From Exiguobacterium artemiae 255-15 (GTDB lineage: Bacteria > Bacillota > Bacilli > Exiguobacteriales > Exiguobacteriaceae): a stretch of 64,000 nucleotides of DNA. Made by a program: the position numbers and the translations under genes. Positions 42,854 through 51,305 of this stretch are shown in pieces. Position 1 is the stretch's first letter. Each line of letters starts with the position of its first letter. The stretch spans positions 398,001 to 462,000 of the forward strand of contig NC_010556.1 in the NCBI RefSeq assembly GCF_000019905.1, read 5' to 3'. The notes below the pieces were generated by a model. It was not told where the DNA came from. It ran no database searches and saw only the letters and a list, made by a program, of their open reading frames with translations.

Positions 42854-43666
42854 TCAGCCAAGTGCGACGTCAAGAATCATCATAACAGTGAAACCGACCA
42901 TCAGACCAAGTGTTGCCAAGTCTGATCCGTTTTCAGCCTGTGATTCGGGAATCAATTCTTCGACGACGACGAAAATCATTGCGCCGGCGGCAAACGCCAA
43001 AGCATACGGCAAGAGCGGTTGAATAAAGAAGACGGCAGCAGCTCCGACCATAGCGGCAATCGGTTCGACGATCGCCGACAATTGTCCGTAGTTAAAGGCA
43101 CGCCGACGTGACATGCCTTCTCCGCGAAGCGGAATCGACAAAGCAGCCCCTTCCGGCATGTTTTGAATCCCGATTCCAAGTGCCAGTGTCAAGGCACCGG
43201 CAACGGTCGCACCATCCATGTTCAGTGCGGCGGCACCGAAAGCGACACCGATCGCGAGTCCTTCCGGGATATTGTGGAGCGTAATCGCGAGAAACAGCAA
43301 TGTTGTTTTTTTCAGACCGGTCGAAGGACCTTCAGCGGTTTCGAGCGGAGCGGATAAGTGCAGATGGGGAGTTACAAAATCCAGGAGGCGGACAAAAAAA
43401 CCGCCTGCGAGGAAACCGATTGCGGCCGGCAACCAGGCAATCCCACCATCTTTTTCCGTAAATTCAATTGCAGGGGCAAGCAAGGACCAAAACGACGCCG
43501 CAATCATGACACCGGCTGCAAAGCCGAGCATCATATTCATGACCCGTTTTTCAATCGTCGTAAAGACGAAGACAAGTGCGGCCCCGAGTGCCGTCAATCC
43601 CCAGGTCATCATACCGGCAAGCAGGGCTTGCATGACGACCGGAAGTCCGGTAAACCATTCCATCAT
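42854..43666 (-). CDS. ZIP-family metal transporter
   Basis: A 270-residue ZIP (ZupT/GufA-like) permease for zinc and other divalent metals, with eight predicted membrane helices. Helices 4 and 5 carry the metal site: HNIPEGLAIGVAFG and QNMPEGAALSIPL. ATG 43666 is preferred because AGAAGGA sits about nine bases upstream; the frame opens at a TTG at 43693. Convergent with cadA, so metal uptake and export genes lie side by side. Metal specificity and regulation are not visible. Confidence 0.9.
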   Translation of the reverse strand: MMEWFTGLPVVMQALLAGMMTWGLTALGAALVFVFTTIEKRVMNMMLGFAAGVMIAASFWSLLAPAIEFTEKDGGIAWLPAAIGFLAGGFFVRLLDFVTPHLHLSAPLETAEGPSTGLKKTTLLFLAITLHNIPEGLAIGVAFGAAALNMDGATVAGALTLALGIGIQNMPEGAALSIPLRGEGMSRRRAFNYGQLSAIVEPIAAMVGAAAVFFIQPLLPYALAFAAGAMIFVVVEELIPESQAENGSDLATLGLMVGFTVMMILDVALG

Positions 43667-43735
43667 ACCAATCAATCCTTCTTTCAATGACAATTCTTAA
43701 AATAAGTGCGTATCGTACAGCAGCTTCTGTCTCTT

Positions 43736-44065
43736 CTACCCGTTTTCGATCCGGATGATTCGTCCGAGCGGAATTTCAATCCGTGAGGACCCGCGCAAAA
43801 CAAGGTACGCGCGCTCACGGTGAACCTGCTCGATGAATCCGGATGTCGTGACATAGCCTCTTTCACTATAATACGTGATTTCGAGCTCGATTCCTTCTAT
43901 TAATGCTTGTTCGAGTAAGAACTGCCAAGGATACTGCAATTGTTCATCGATGACAGGAAAATCGATTTGATGTGTTTCAAGATAGTAGGCTTTGAGGAGT
44001 TGAATGTGTTCCGGCATCAAAAAGGGAAGCCATTTGAGATTTCCGCGGTCACGATAACGTGTCAT
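43736..44065 (-). CDS. YolD-like protein
   Basis: A 109-residue YolD-family protein starting MTRYRDRGNLKWLPFLMPEH, the typical opening, with a C-terminal beta-rich part (GFIEQVHRERAYLVLRG...IEIPLGRIIRIE). YolD proteins are regularly encoded beside UvrX/Y-family polymerases and are SOS-induced; some bind nucleic acid, but function is unproven. The ATG at 44065 follows GGGAGGTGA and overlaps the end of the polymerase gene by 17 bases, so both are on one transcript. Confidence 0.88.
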   Translation of the reverse strand: MTRYRDRGNLKWLPFLMPEHIQLLKAYYLETHQIDFPVIDEQLQYPWQFLLEQALIEGIELEITYYSERGYVTTSGFIEQVHRERAYLVLRGSSRIEIPLGRIIRIENG

Positions 44066-45374
44066 GTAAATCACCTCCCGGATGTCCGCCGACGAATCGG
44101 AGCCGGCGTTTCGCGACACTTGTATCGAGGAATGACACCGCCAAACGGATCGTTCCTTTACCGTAACGTAAATTGACGTGATCGATGGCTTTTAATAACC
44201 GTTTTCGGCGCCAGACCTTTGTATTGTCTTCAAACAAGGACAATTGAAGTGTTCCCTGATCCGGGGTGAGTTGTCCAAGAGCGACCGATAGAAAGCGAAC
44301 CGGTTCACCGTCGAGCCAATTCGGTTCGAACAATTGAAGAATATGACGTAATAACAGCCGTTCATCGGCGGTCGGATAAGGCAATCGGAGCTGTTTTGAA
44401 AAGCCGTCACGGGCGACATGTCGAGAGTAGCGGACGCCAAGATGGACCGTCCAACCGACCTGATTGGAAAAACGGACCCGTGCCGCAACATCACTTGCTA
44501 ATTCGGCGAGAACTAAACGAATCTGTTCGTACTGGTAATAGTCACGCATCAGGGTCACCCCATGTCCGATCGTTCGTTTGGTATCCGGTGCAGTCCGGAA
44601 CAAGGTCATCGGATCAATGATTGTCGGAGAACCGTCGATTCCCCAGGCATGGTGCCAAAGTTCTGCCCCGATTACGCCGAACCGTTCGTGCAGATCTTCG
44701 ACCGGGGCTGCTGCCAGGTCCCCAATGGTGTGGATTCCCATTACCGACAAGTGTTGCTCCATCATCCGTCCGACGCCCCACATCTTGCGGACCGGAAAAT
44801 CATGCAACAACCGAGAGACATCCGCATAACCGCATTGTGCGATACCTTCACGTTTTCCGCGTAAATCGAGGACCAGCTTTGCAATGACGTTGTTCGGACC
44901 GATTCCGATCCGGACCGGAATGCCGGTCTGTTGCCAGATTGCCGTCTGAATTTTCCAGGCTGTTTCCGTGTCTGATCCGAAAAGCCGTTCCGTTCCGCTC
45001 ATGTCGACAAAGTTTTCATCAATTGAATAAATCCGGATTGCGTCGGGCGGCGCAAACTGATGCAAGACGTCCAGCACTTCGATCGATGTTTTCATGTATG
45101 CCAGCATCCGTGGTTCGACGAGCACAATCTGTTTCCGCTCACGATAAGGCAACTGCTCAATCTGATAAAGACGACTAGCTGTCTTGATTCCGAGTTGTTT
45201 TAAAGCGGGACTGGCCGCAAGGATAACCGATCCGGATCGGGTTAAGTCCGATACGACAGCAAGTTTCGTCGTTAAAGGAGGTAAATTTCGATAACGGCAT
45301 TCACAACTGGCATAAAAAGAGACACTGTCGACACAAAAAATCCGTCGGTCCGGAAAAGGTAGGATCGGATTCAT
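44049..45374 (-). CDS. uvrX: Y-family DNA polymerase, UvrX type
   Basis: Translesion DNA polymerase or UV-resistance protein of the UmuC/DinB superfamily as found in SPbeta and Gram-positive plasmids. The 441-residue protein has the catalytic FCVDSVSFYAS and YSIDENFVDMSG motifs, the finger region AVVSDLTRSGSVILAAS, and the helix-hairpin-helix part KMWGVGRMMEQHLSVMGIHTIGDLA. The ATG at 45374 follows AAGGAG by eight bases. A perfect LexA/DinR box lies 26 bases upstream, so DNA damage induction is expected. It is coupled with yolD. Confidence 0.93.
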   Translation of the reverse strand: MNPILPFPDRRIFCVDSVSFYASCECRYRNLPPLTTKLAVVSDLTRSGSVILAASPALKQLGIKTASRLYQIEQLPYRERKQIVLVEPRMLAYMKTSIEVLDVLHQFAPPDAIRIYSIDENFVDMSGTERLFGSDTETAWKIQTAIWQQTGIPVRIGIGPNNVIAKLVLDLRGKREGIAQCGYADVSRLLHDFPVRKMWGVGRMMEQHLSVMGIHTIGDLAAAPVEDLHERFGVIGAELWHHAWGIDGSPTIIDPMTLFRTAPDTKRTIGHGVTLMRDYYQYEQIRLVLAELASDVAARVRFSNQVGWTVHLGVRYSRHVARDGFSKQLRLPYPTADERLLLRHILQLFEPNWLDGEPVRFLSVALGQLTPDQGTLQLSLFEDNTKVWRRKRLLKAIDHVNLRYGKGTIRLAVSFLDTSVAKRRLRFVGGHPGGDLHDTLS

Positions 45375-45399
45375 AGAAAACACTCCTTACTACATAAAA

Positions 45400-45411
45400 G
45401 AACGTTTGTTC
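45400..45411 (-). promoter_or_regulatory. LexA/DinR box upstream of uvrX
   Basis: GAAC-AAAC-GTTC on the minus strand, flanked by A/T-rich sequence (AAGAAC...GTTCTT), matches the Gram-positive SOS box GAACNNNNGTTC exactly. Confidence 0.88.
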
Positions 45412-45532
45412 TTATTTTTGATTTGACTATATCATGGTCTCAAGCGGTCTCAAATCAAAAAAATAAAAAAAGAGTCAATCTTTGCTACACTGGAAAAGGT
45501 GAATGCGATGTAAAGGAAAGAAGGGGAAGTAC

Positions 45533-46180
45533 ATGAAAAAACAAATCATTCAATTACCCGAGTTACCGCAACAGTTGACATCGGAAACCTTTGCGGATGT
45601 TGAAATCGATGATCCGTATCTGTATCAAACGTTGTATGAGAAAGAGACGTTGCCGGTCGAACTGACGGAACGGCTCGACGTCAATCAAGTCTGTTTTCGG
45701 AATGTCTCGTTTGCAGGACTGGTCTTTGAGCGGGCTTCATTTGAAAATGTCCGTTTTGAACAATGTGACCTGACAGGATGTCAGTTTCAGGACAGTCGTT
45801 TTCATCGGGTTGTTTTTGAGGATTGCCGCCTGACCGGAATTCATTTTGAGTCGAACACGATCGATCACGTAACAATCAAAGACTGTCAGGCCAATTACGC
45901 CCAAGTCATCCGGACGGCGTTGCGTCATGTCACACTGGAACAGACATCGATGCGGGAAAGTCATTTCTTTGAAATGAAGCCAATCGATTTCCGACTGCAT
46001 GAAGTTGATTTGTCGGAAAGTCAATGGGTCGAGACGGCATTAAAAGGACTGGATTTGCGACAAGCCGACTTATCCGGCATCACGATTGATCCACGCTTTT
46101 TGCCGGGGGCCATCGTTACGGAAAGCCAGGCTATCACCTTTGCCCGGTTACTCGGACTCGTCATTCCAAGTCATGGTTAA
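45533..46180 (+). CDS. Pentapeptide-repeat protein
   Basis: A 215-residue right-handed quadrilateral beta-helix protein. From about residue 50 to 185 every fifth residue tends to be Phe or Leu: VCFRN VSFAG LVFER ASFEN VRFEQ CDLTG CQFQD SRFHR VVFED CRLTG. Length is close to the Qnr group that mimics DNA and shields gyrase from quinolones, but most pentapeptide proteins have no known role, so resistance is only a possibility. AAGGGGAAG precedes the ATG at 45533. It is monocistronic with a terminator after it. Confidence 0.85.
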   Translation: MKKQIIQLPELPQQLTSETFADVEIDDPYLYQTLYEKETLPVELTERLDVNQVCFRNVSFAGLVFERASFENVRFEQCDLTGCQFQDSRFHRVVFEDCRLTGIHFESNTIDHVTIKDCQANYAQVIRTALRHVTLEQTSMRESHFFEMKPIDFRLHEVDLSESQWVETALKGLDLRQADLSGITIDPRFLPGAIVTESQAITFARLLGLVIPSHG

Positions 46181-46189
46181 CCAGTAAAA

Positions 46190-46241
46190 AAAACGAAGTC
46201 CACTGTCCCCGTCGTATTCGGGAGAGTGGACTTCGTTTCGT
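46190..46241. terminator. Bidirectional terminator
   Basis: AACGAAGTCCACT pairs with AGTGGACTTCGTT around a loop that itself holds CCCCG / CGGG. It separates convergent genes. Confidence 0.85.
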
Positions 46242-46997
46242 TTAAAAGGAAATGGTTTCACCGTCATCCGGGATGAGAAAATGAGCGGACAGATGGTGGG
46301 CGGCCAGAAAATCAGCAATCATATCACGGCGCAACAGGCAATGGTTGACCGACTCGAGGTGAGAGACGATGATAGTCGCTTCAGCCGCCGCCTGATGAAC
46401 AGCCAGCAAATCACGCTGGGACATCGTAATCGGTTCGCCGGTCAAAAATTGTGCCGCGCCGCTGTTGACGATGATGATGTCAGGCGCATGCTGCTCGATT
46501 GCCGTCTCAACTTCTTCACACCAAATCGTGTCACCGGCGATGTAAAGTGTCGGTTCGTCCGGGTGCGTCAAGACGAGACCGGAGACGGTGCCCATCCGTT
46601 GACCGATTTCCCCGACACCGTGCCGGCCTGACGTATGGTAAACGCGGATATCACCGAGCGCCAGTCCGTTTTCAAACGACGAGACGTTCGTGAATCCGGC
46701 TTCGCGGATTGTCGCCGCATCCGCCTGGTTTTGTGCATACAGCGGAATCTGTTTCGGCAGAATTTCTTTTGCTGTCTCATCAAAATGATCGGCATGGAGG
46801 TGGGTGACGAAAATCGCATCCGGATCAAGCAGTGTCGAGACATCAACGGGCAAGTCGACGAGCGGATTCGGAACGGCGTTCGGCGTCTCTCCGAACGGCG
46901 GAAGAGATCCTTTTTCACCGAGAAACGGATCGATCAAAAATACTTGATTGGCATAGTTGACGACGAGTGTCGCATTACGGATCTGTTGAATATCCAC
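46242..46997 (-). CDS. Metallo-beta-lactamase-fold hydrolase (UlaG-like)
   Basis: A 251-residue MBL-fold protein with the metal motif HLHADHFDE, a further His in SGRHGVG, Asp in YIAGDTIW and a C-terminal His in SHLESVNH. It resembles the L-ascorbate-6-phosphate lactonase-like MBL group, but UlaG proteins are longer, about 350 residues, so substrate is unknown. GTG is the start, with AAAGGAAG upstream. No operon partner is evident. Confidence 0.87.
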   Translation of the reverse strand: MDIQQIRNATLVVNYANQVFLIDPFLGEKGSLPPFGETPNAVPNPLVDLPVDVSTLLDPDAIFVTHLHADHFDETAKEILPKQIPLYAQNQADAATIREAGFTNVSSFENGLALGDIRVYHTSGRHGVGEIGQRMGTVSGLVLTHPDEPTLYIAGDTIWCEEVETAIEQHAPDIIIVNSGAAQFLTGEPITMSQRDLLAVHQAAAEATIIVSHLESVNHCLLRRDMIADFLAAHHLSAHFLIPDDGETISF

Positions 46998-47065
46998 GGG
47001 CAGTCTTCCTTTCGGGTTGGGAATGTTTCACTGTTCGTTCATTTCCCATTCAGACGCCGTGTTAA

Positions 47066-47575
47066 TCATATTTGATCGTCGATGGTTTTCGGGAGCAGCT
47101 TCTCCATCGCCAGGACGTCCACATAATATCCGTTGAGCATACCTTGTTCCTTAAACGTTCCGACAATCCGGAAGCCGGACCGGATGTACAGTTTTTGACC
47201 GATTTTGTTAAAGGGGAACGTAAACAGAATCAACTTATGGAAACCTTGTGTAATCGCGTGTTCTTCGATGACATGTAACAGCTGACGCCCGATGCCCTGT
47301 CCGCGATGGGTCCGGGTGATGTAGACCGACAGTTCACCGACGGATTGATAGACGGGACGAGGGTTATAAGGGTCAAGTGAGATGAAGCCAAGAATCGTTG
47401 TTCCTTCATACGCCACAAAACCGGCATAACGGGGTGTCCGTTCCCGATACCAGTCTTCCATGAAAGACAATTCCTTCGTATCCGTTTCAAGCGTCGCGAT
47501 CCGGTCTTCGATGCCTTCGTTATAGATGGCAAGGATGTCTTTTAAATCGTCTTCCTTAACAGGGCGAATCATCAT
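47066..47575 (-). CDS. GNAT acetyltransferase, phosphinothricin acetyltransferase (PAT/ArsN1/YwnH) family
   Basis: A 169-residue GNAT enzyme starting MMIRPVKEDDLKDILAIYNEGIEDRIATLET, with the acetyl-CoA loop RTHRGQGIGRQLL and the ending HKLILFTFPFNKIGQKLYIRSGFRIVG. This pattern matches the PAT-like group that N-acetylates phosphinothricin, methionine sulfone or arsinothricin. Which amino acid analogue is used here is not visible. GGAGGT lies upstream of the double ATG. It is monocistronic. Confidence 0.85.
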   Translation of the reverse strand: MMIRPVKEDDLKDILAIYNEGIEDRIATLETDTKELSFMEDWYRERTPRYAGFVAYEGTTILGFISLDPYNPRPVYQSVGELSVYITRTHRGQGIGRQLLHVIEEHAITQGFHKLILFTFPFNKIGQKLYIRSGFRIVGTFKEQGMLNGYYVDVLAMEKLLPKTIDDQI

Positions 47576-47665
47576 ACACGTGACCTCCAGTTAAAATAAG
47601 TCTTTTCTTCATTATATAGGAGGAAGGGGAAACAAGCGGTATGTTTGTAGGATAGGAATGGGACC

Positions 47666-47702
47666 GAAAAAACAGACGGCCGGATGATTCGGACCGTCTG
47701 TC
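47666..47702 (-). terminator. Terminator of the mtnWXBD operon
   Basis: On the minus strand CAGACGG pairs with CCGTCTG with extra inner pairs, followed by TTTTTT. It lies just after the mtnD stop. Confidence 0.8.
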
Positions 47703-47716
47703 TTCAGGATATTTTC

Positions 47717-48256
47717 TTAGTTTGCTGTTTCAATCGGATCCTTCTCATAAATCGGAACCCAGCCGTCCGTTGTCACGAAAATCCGGACCGCCACAACTTT
47801 TCGATCCTCTTGGAGCGTGAAGTAATGGCGTGTGTTGACTGGTACGGAAATCAAATCACCCGGGTTCAACTCAATGTTGTAATAGCCGACTTCGTCATCC
47901 TGGATCGCAAACACACCGTGCCCGCTGACGATGAACCGGACTTCGTCATCCGTATGGTGATGCTCCTTTTGGAAGTTGACGAGCAACTCATCCAAGTTCG
48001 GTGTTGCGTCAGACAGGGAGATGATATCAGCCGTCTGATAACCGCGTCGTTCCGAAACATCGGTGATTTCCGATTGGAATGTATCAAGAATCGTTTGTTT
48101 GTCCGCATCCGTCAACGTGTACGTGTCGACCAGTTCAGCCGGAAGCTTCGAGACATCCCATTGTTCATACAGGACACCACGTGAAGCGAGAAAAGCAGAT
48201 ACCTCATTTTGATCCGTATACCGTTCGTTTGTTTTCTGGAAAAGTACTGTTGCCAT
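47717..48256 (-). CDS. mtnD: Acireductone dioxygenase
   Basis: Last oxidative step of methionine salvage: converts acireductone plus oxygen to 4-methylthio-2-oxobutyrate and formate (Fe form) or to methylthiopropionate and CO (Ni form). The 179-residue cupin has metal ligands in KEHHHTDDEVRFI and the later His in VNTRHYFTL. Length matches ARD. AAAAGGAGG precedes the ATG. It is the last gene of mtnW-X-B-D, downstream of a SAM riboswitch. The transaminase (mtnE) that completes the cycle is not in the window. Confidence 0.96.
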   Translation of the reverse strand: MATVLFQKTNERYTDQNEVSAFLASRGVLYEQWDVSKLPAELVDTYTLTDADKQTILDTFQSEITDVSERRGYQTADIISLSDATPNLDELLVNFQKEHHHTDDEVRFIVSGHGVFAIQDDEVGYYNIELNPGDLISVPVNTRHYFTLQEDRKVVAVRIFVTTDGWVPIYEKDPIETAN

Positions 48257-48271
48257 TGTAAATTCCTCCTT

Positions 48272-48892
48272 TTAATAAATCGCCTGTCGGCACGCTTGCA
48301 GTTTTAAGGTGTAGCTGAACAAAAATTCAAAAGCTTCCAACTGTTTTTTGGCTTCAAAAGCAGTCGGTGCCCAAACCGTGATGCCGTGATTGCGAATCAA
48401 AACGGCGCCGCTTTCGGTCCGGATGTGTTTGGCAAAGTCAGCGGCAAGAGTCGGGATGTCGGCATGATTCGTGATGATCGGCACGATGACTTCCGCATCT
48501 TCTTCCCAACGGCCGAGTGCTTTGATGATTTCCTGACTGCGGAACCGGATTTCCCCGCGGTCTCCGTACAGTTCCGAAATAACGTTGTTGTCGACGGTAT
48601 GGACATGAAGCGAGCAGCCGGCTGTCGTCCGGTTAAACACTTCGACATGCAGCAACGTCTCGGCGGAAGGACGTCCATTTTGCTCGCCGATCAATTGACC
48701 GGTCGCGTCGACATGGACAAAATCGTCCGGCGTGTCCTGCCGTTTATCTTTCCCGCTTGCCGTCACAAGGAATTCCGTCGGACTGCTGTTTGTCCGAATA
48801 GCGAGGTTACCGCTTGTACCGGGAAACCAGTCCCGCGCTGCGAACTCTTGTTTGATGGCGCGGAGTTCTTCGTATCGTGTCAAAAATGTCAT
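48272..48892 (-). CDS. mtnB: Methylthioribulose-1-phosphate dehydratase
   Basis: Dehydrates 5-methylthioribulose-1-phosphate to 2,3-diketo-5-methylthiopentyl-1-phosphate. It is a 206-residue class II aldolase-fold protein: [15 protein letters not shown], the zinc ligands in [18 protein letters not shown] and a third His in IRNHGITVW. The start follows GGAGGTG and overlaps the mtnX stop by four bases. Fits the dedicated Mtn operon rather than a fuculose aldolase role. Confidence 0.94.
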   Translation of the reverse strand: MTFLTRYEELRAIKQEFAARDWFPGTSGNLAIRTNSSPTEFLVTASGKDKRQDTPDDFVHVDATGQLIGEQNGRPSAETLLHVEVFNRTTAGCSLHVHTVDNNVISELYGDRGEIRFRSQEIIKALGRWEEDAEVIVPIITNHADIPTLAADFAKHIRTESGAVLIRNHGITVWAPTAFEAKKQLEAFEFLFSYTLKLQACRQAIY

Positions 48893-49548
48893 GCGTACAC
48901 CTCCGTTGTCTGCAGATGATCAACAATGTCGTAAAATGTTTCAAATGGTGTGTATGCAATCCCGTGCTGTTCGCACAGCGTAATCAGATAATCGCGGGCA
49001 TAGACATGATCCGCTTGTTTCGCCAGTTCAAAATCCGTCACGGAGTCACCGATCGTGACGATAATATCGCCATCCTGCTTGAGCTTCCGGGCAATCGACG
49101 TTTTACAACACCCGCATTGATTGTTGCATGCTGCATCGCAAGTGTGCGGCCACTCAATACGAATCGTCTCCCCGCTGAAGTCACTGCCGTTGCAGTAAAT
49201 CGCTTCATCTGTCAGTAACTCTTGAAGAATCGGTTGGACAAAAAAGTCGATTCCGCCGCTGACGATCGCAAAGTCAATCCCGTTCGATTTGGCAAAGGCG
49301 AGTAAGGTCTTAAAGCCGGGACGGATGACAGCCCGCTGTTCCAAAAAATCAATATAGTCCTGTTTGCGATCCGAGGGGAGCAACCGGAACATCTGTCCGA
49401 CACCGGACTGGATGGACAGCGATTGATCGAGGACACCTTTTTTCAACGGTTCAAACGCTTCCGGGGGAGCGAATTCTGTCATCAACGCAATGATATTGTC
49501 GTGTTCAGTCACGGTCCCGTCAAAGTCACATAAAATCCGGATCGTCAT
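48889..49548 (-). CDS. mtnX: 2-hydroxy-3-keto-5-methylthiopentenyl-1-phosphate phosphatase
   Basis: HAD-superfamily phosphatase that forms acireductone from the enol phosphate made by MtnW. The 219-residue protein begins with the HAD nucleophile motif [11 protein letters not shown], carries VSGGIDFFV (motif II) and ends with motif [19 protein letters not shown] cysteine-rich insert ([13 protein letters not shown]) around residue 138 is also found in other MtnX proteins. Overlaps with mtnW and mtnB are four bases each, so the set is coupled. Confidence 0.94.
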   Translation of the reverse strand: MTIRILCDFDGTVTEHDNIIALMTEFAPPEAFEPLKKGVLDQSLSIQSGVGQMFRLLPSDRKQDYIDFLEQRAVIRPGFKTLLAFAKSNGIDFAIVSGGIDFFVQPILQELLTDEAIYCNGSDFSGETIRIEWPHTCDAACNNQCGCCKTSIARKLKQDGDIIVTIGDSVTDFELAKQADHVYARDYLITLCEQHGIAYTPFETFYDIVDHLQTTEVYA

Positions 49549-50735
49549 TTCGTAATCCCCCAGGCGTCGAGGGCGACCCGAAGCTCTTCCTGCCGCGTTG
49601 CGGCACTCGTCAACGATTCACCGGCAAGTGCTGCGTCGAGGGCCTGACGGAAAGCGAGCACACCGGCCGCCGCGCCCTGCGGATGACCGTGAACGCCGCC
49701 ACCGGCATTGATGACGGAATCGGTCCCGAAATCATGAACGAGCTGAGCGACGAGACCGGGATGAATGCCTGCCGAGGGAACCGGAAGAATCGTCTTCGTT
49801 TCTCCGATCCGTGTGGCTTCGACGGCAATTCCGCGCGCCAAGTCTTTGGCGAGGGCGACGTTTCCGTAAGGCGACGGGAACAACGTCAAATCGGCACCGG
49901 CCAGCCGCGGTAAAGTCCCTAGTAAAACAGGGGCTGCAATGCCGTATTCCGGGCTTGCGATCAAGGCACCGCTTAAGGCCGGATGATTAAAAATCGGAAC
50001 GGAAATGTCCGGATCAGCCGCTAATTCGCGTAAGACGTCGAGTCCGTATGTAAACGTATTGAGCAGAAAGGCGGTCGCACCGGCTTCAATCAAACGTTTC
50101 GTCTGATCCTTCAAGCCGAAGACGGAACCGCTCAGCGTAATCGCGTAAAGCGCCCGTTTGCCGGTCTTTTCATAATGGGCATTTAGGACGTCGCGTCCGA
50201 TCCGCGCCCGGTCGAGTGCCGGCGTCAACGGATTATCGTACAAAATCTCATCATCTTTGACGAGATCGATGCCACCCGCAAGTTGCGCTTCGAGTTGTTC
50301 CCGCAAAAAGGTGAGGTCCCGACCGATGACGCCTTTAAAGATGCTCATCAACAGAGGACGGTCGTGGACTTGAATCAACTGCCGGACGCCCTCGATGCCG
50401 AATTTGGCACCGGGGAAGTCCGTGGTGAACGAAGCCGGAAGCTGTAAATCCGTTAATTTGATTTGTCCGTCGAGCGACAGCTTGCCGAAGACGGTCGTTA
50501 AGATTGCTGAAAAGTCACGGGAGACGTTGTGTTCCGGATAACGGATCGTGATGTAGCCTTTTCCGTCGTGTTCTTCCGTATGAACAACTTGTCCTTTGAA
50601 CGATTCAAGCTGCTGTTGTTCCAAATGATTTAAATCGGTCCAGGAACCGACGGTCAAACCGAGCGCGATTTGTTCTGCCCGTTTTGGTAACTGATCCGTC
50701 GTTCCGAGTTGGTAGGTTGCGGTAATATACGTCAT
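49545..50735 (-). CDS. mtnW: 2,3-diketo-5-methylthiopentyl-1-phosphate enolase (RuBisCO-like)
   Basis: RuBisCO-like protein that enolises diketo-methylthiopentyl phosphate in methionine salvage. The 396-residue protein keeps the RuBisCO fold markers: GGIDLVKDDEI (the Lys in the carbamate loop position), a FLLNTFTYGLDVL segment, and the phosphate-binding GGGVHGHPQGAAAG. The C-terminal loop 6 of true RuBisCO is altered, as expected. GGGAGAGA precedes the ATG. It is the first gene after the minus-strand SAM riboswitch. Confidence 0.95.
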   Translation of the reverse strand: MTYITATYQLGTTDQLPKRAEQIALGLTVGSWTDLNHLEQQQLESFKGQVVHTEEHDGKGYITIRYPEHNVSRDFSAILTTVFGKLSLDGQIKLTDLQLPASFTTDFPGAKFGIEGVRQLIQVHDRPLLMSIFKGVIGRDLTFLREQLEAQLAGGIDLVKDDEILYDNPLTPALDRARIGRDVLNAHYEKTGKRALYAITLSGSVFGLKDQTKRLIEAGATAFLLNTFTYGLDVLRELAADPDISVPIFNHPALSGALIASPEYGIAAPVLLGTLPRLAGADLTLFPSPYGNVALAKDLARGIAVEATRIGETKTILPVPSAGIHPGLVAQLVHDFGTDSVINAGGGVHGHPQGAAAGVLAFRQALDAALAGESLTSAATRQEELRVALDAWGITK

Positions 50736-50764
50736 ATCGACTGTCTCTCCCTTGTTGAAGAATA

Positions 50765-50914
50765 CAAAAATGGTCCCTCGTCAATGACAAGAGACCATGA
50801 AAAATTGCGCGTGGACTCTTATCTGTCAGCGTAATAGCTGCAAGAATTAGCACCGTGCCAAGTGGTCGGTTGCTGCGACATCGTAGGGCTCGTCCCTCCG
50901 TCTGCTCTTGATAA
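50765..50914 (-). promoter_or_regulatory. SAM-I riboswitch of the mtnWXBD operon
   Basis: Reading the minus strand: CTTATCAAGAG opens P1, then GACGGAGGGACGAGCCC, GATGTCGCAGCAACC and CACGGTGCTAATTC, and AGATAAGAG closes P1 at about 50816. A terminator ATGGTCTCTTGTC / GACGAGGGACCAT with TTTTTGT follows at 50765-50798, 30 bases before mtnW. Confidence 0.93.
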
Positions 50915-51123
50915 GAATTGGATGAAATTGTGAAATCTAATTGCAATTCTTACATGAGATTCGTCACTTGTCAAACTATATTTCGAAAATTTATTTTTTT
51001 GAAAATACTTCTTCTATAGACGGTTTCGTTTTTGAAGACATTTCACTAAAAAATGGAATTGACAGACGGCTAGCAACGCACGTAGTATTCAAATCAACAT
51101 CAATCATACGACAACTATATATG

Positions 51124-51279
51124 ACTCTTATCGTGAGTTGGCAGAGGGAATTGGCCCGAAGACGCCGCAGCAACCGACCATCCGGCACGGTGCTACATCC
51201 AACAGACATTCGTCTGAGAGATAAGAGGACGGAATATTCTGCCGCGCCTCTTTTCTTTGACGAAAAGAGGCGTTTTTTC
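51124..51279 (+). promoter_or_regulatory. SAM-I riboswitch of the mtnKA-ABC transporter operon
   Basis: CTCTTATCGTGAG opens P1 at about 51125; GCAGAGGGAATTGGCCC, GACGCCGCAGCAACC and CACGGTGCTA follow, and GAGATAAGAG closes the aptamer at about 51236. The terminator GCGCCTCTTTTC / GAAAAGAGGCG with TTTTTT lies at 51244-51279, just before mtnK. The two riboswitches are back to back with about 210 bases between them. Confidence 0.93.
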
Positions 51280-51305
51280 GTGTGATCACCAAGGAGGAAA
51301 ACAGA

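Noticed and set aside
45533-46180. Qnr quinolone-resistance gene
   Set aside because: Length is similar, but no loop or residue pattern specific to Qnr was confirmed, so the call stays at pentapeptide-repeat protein.
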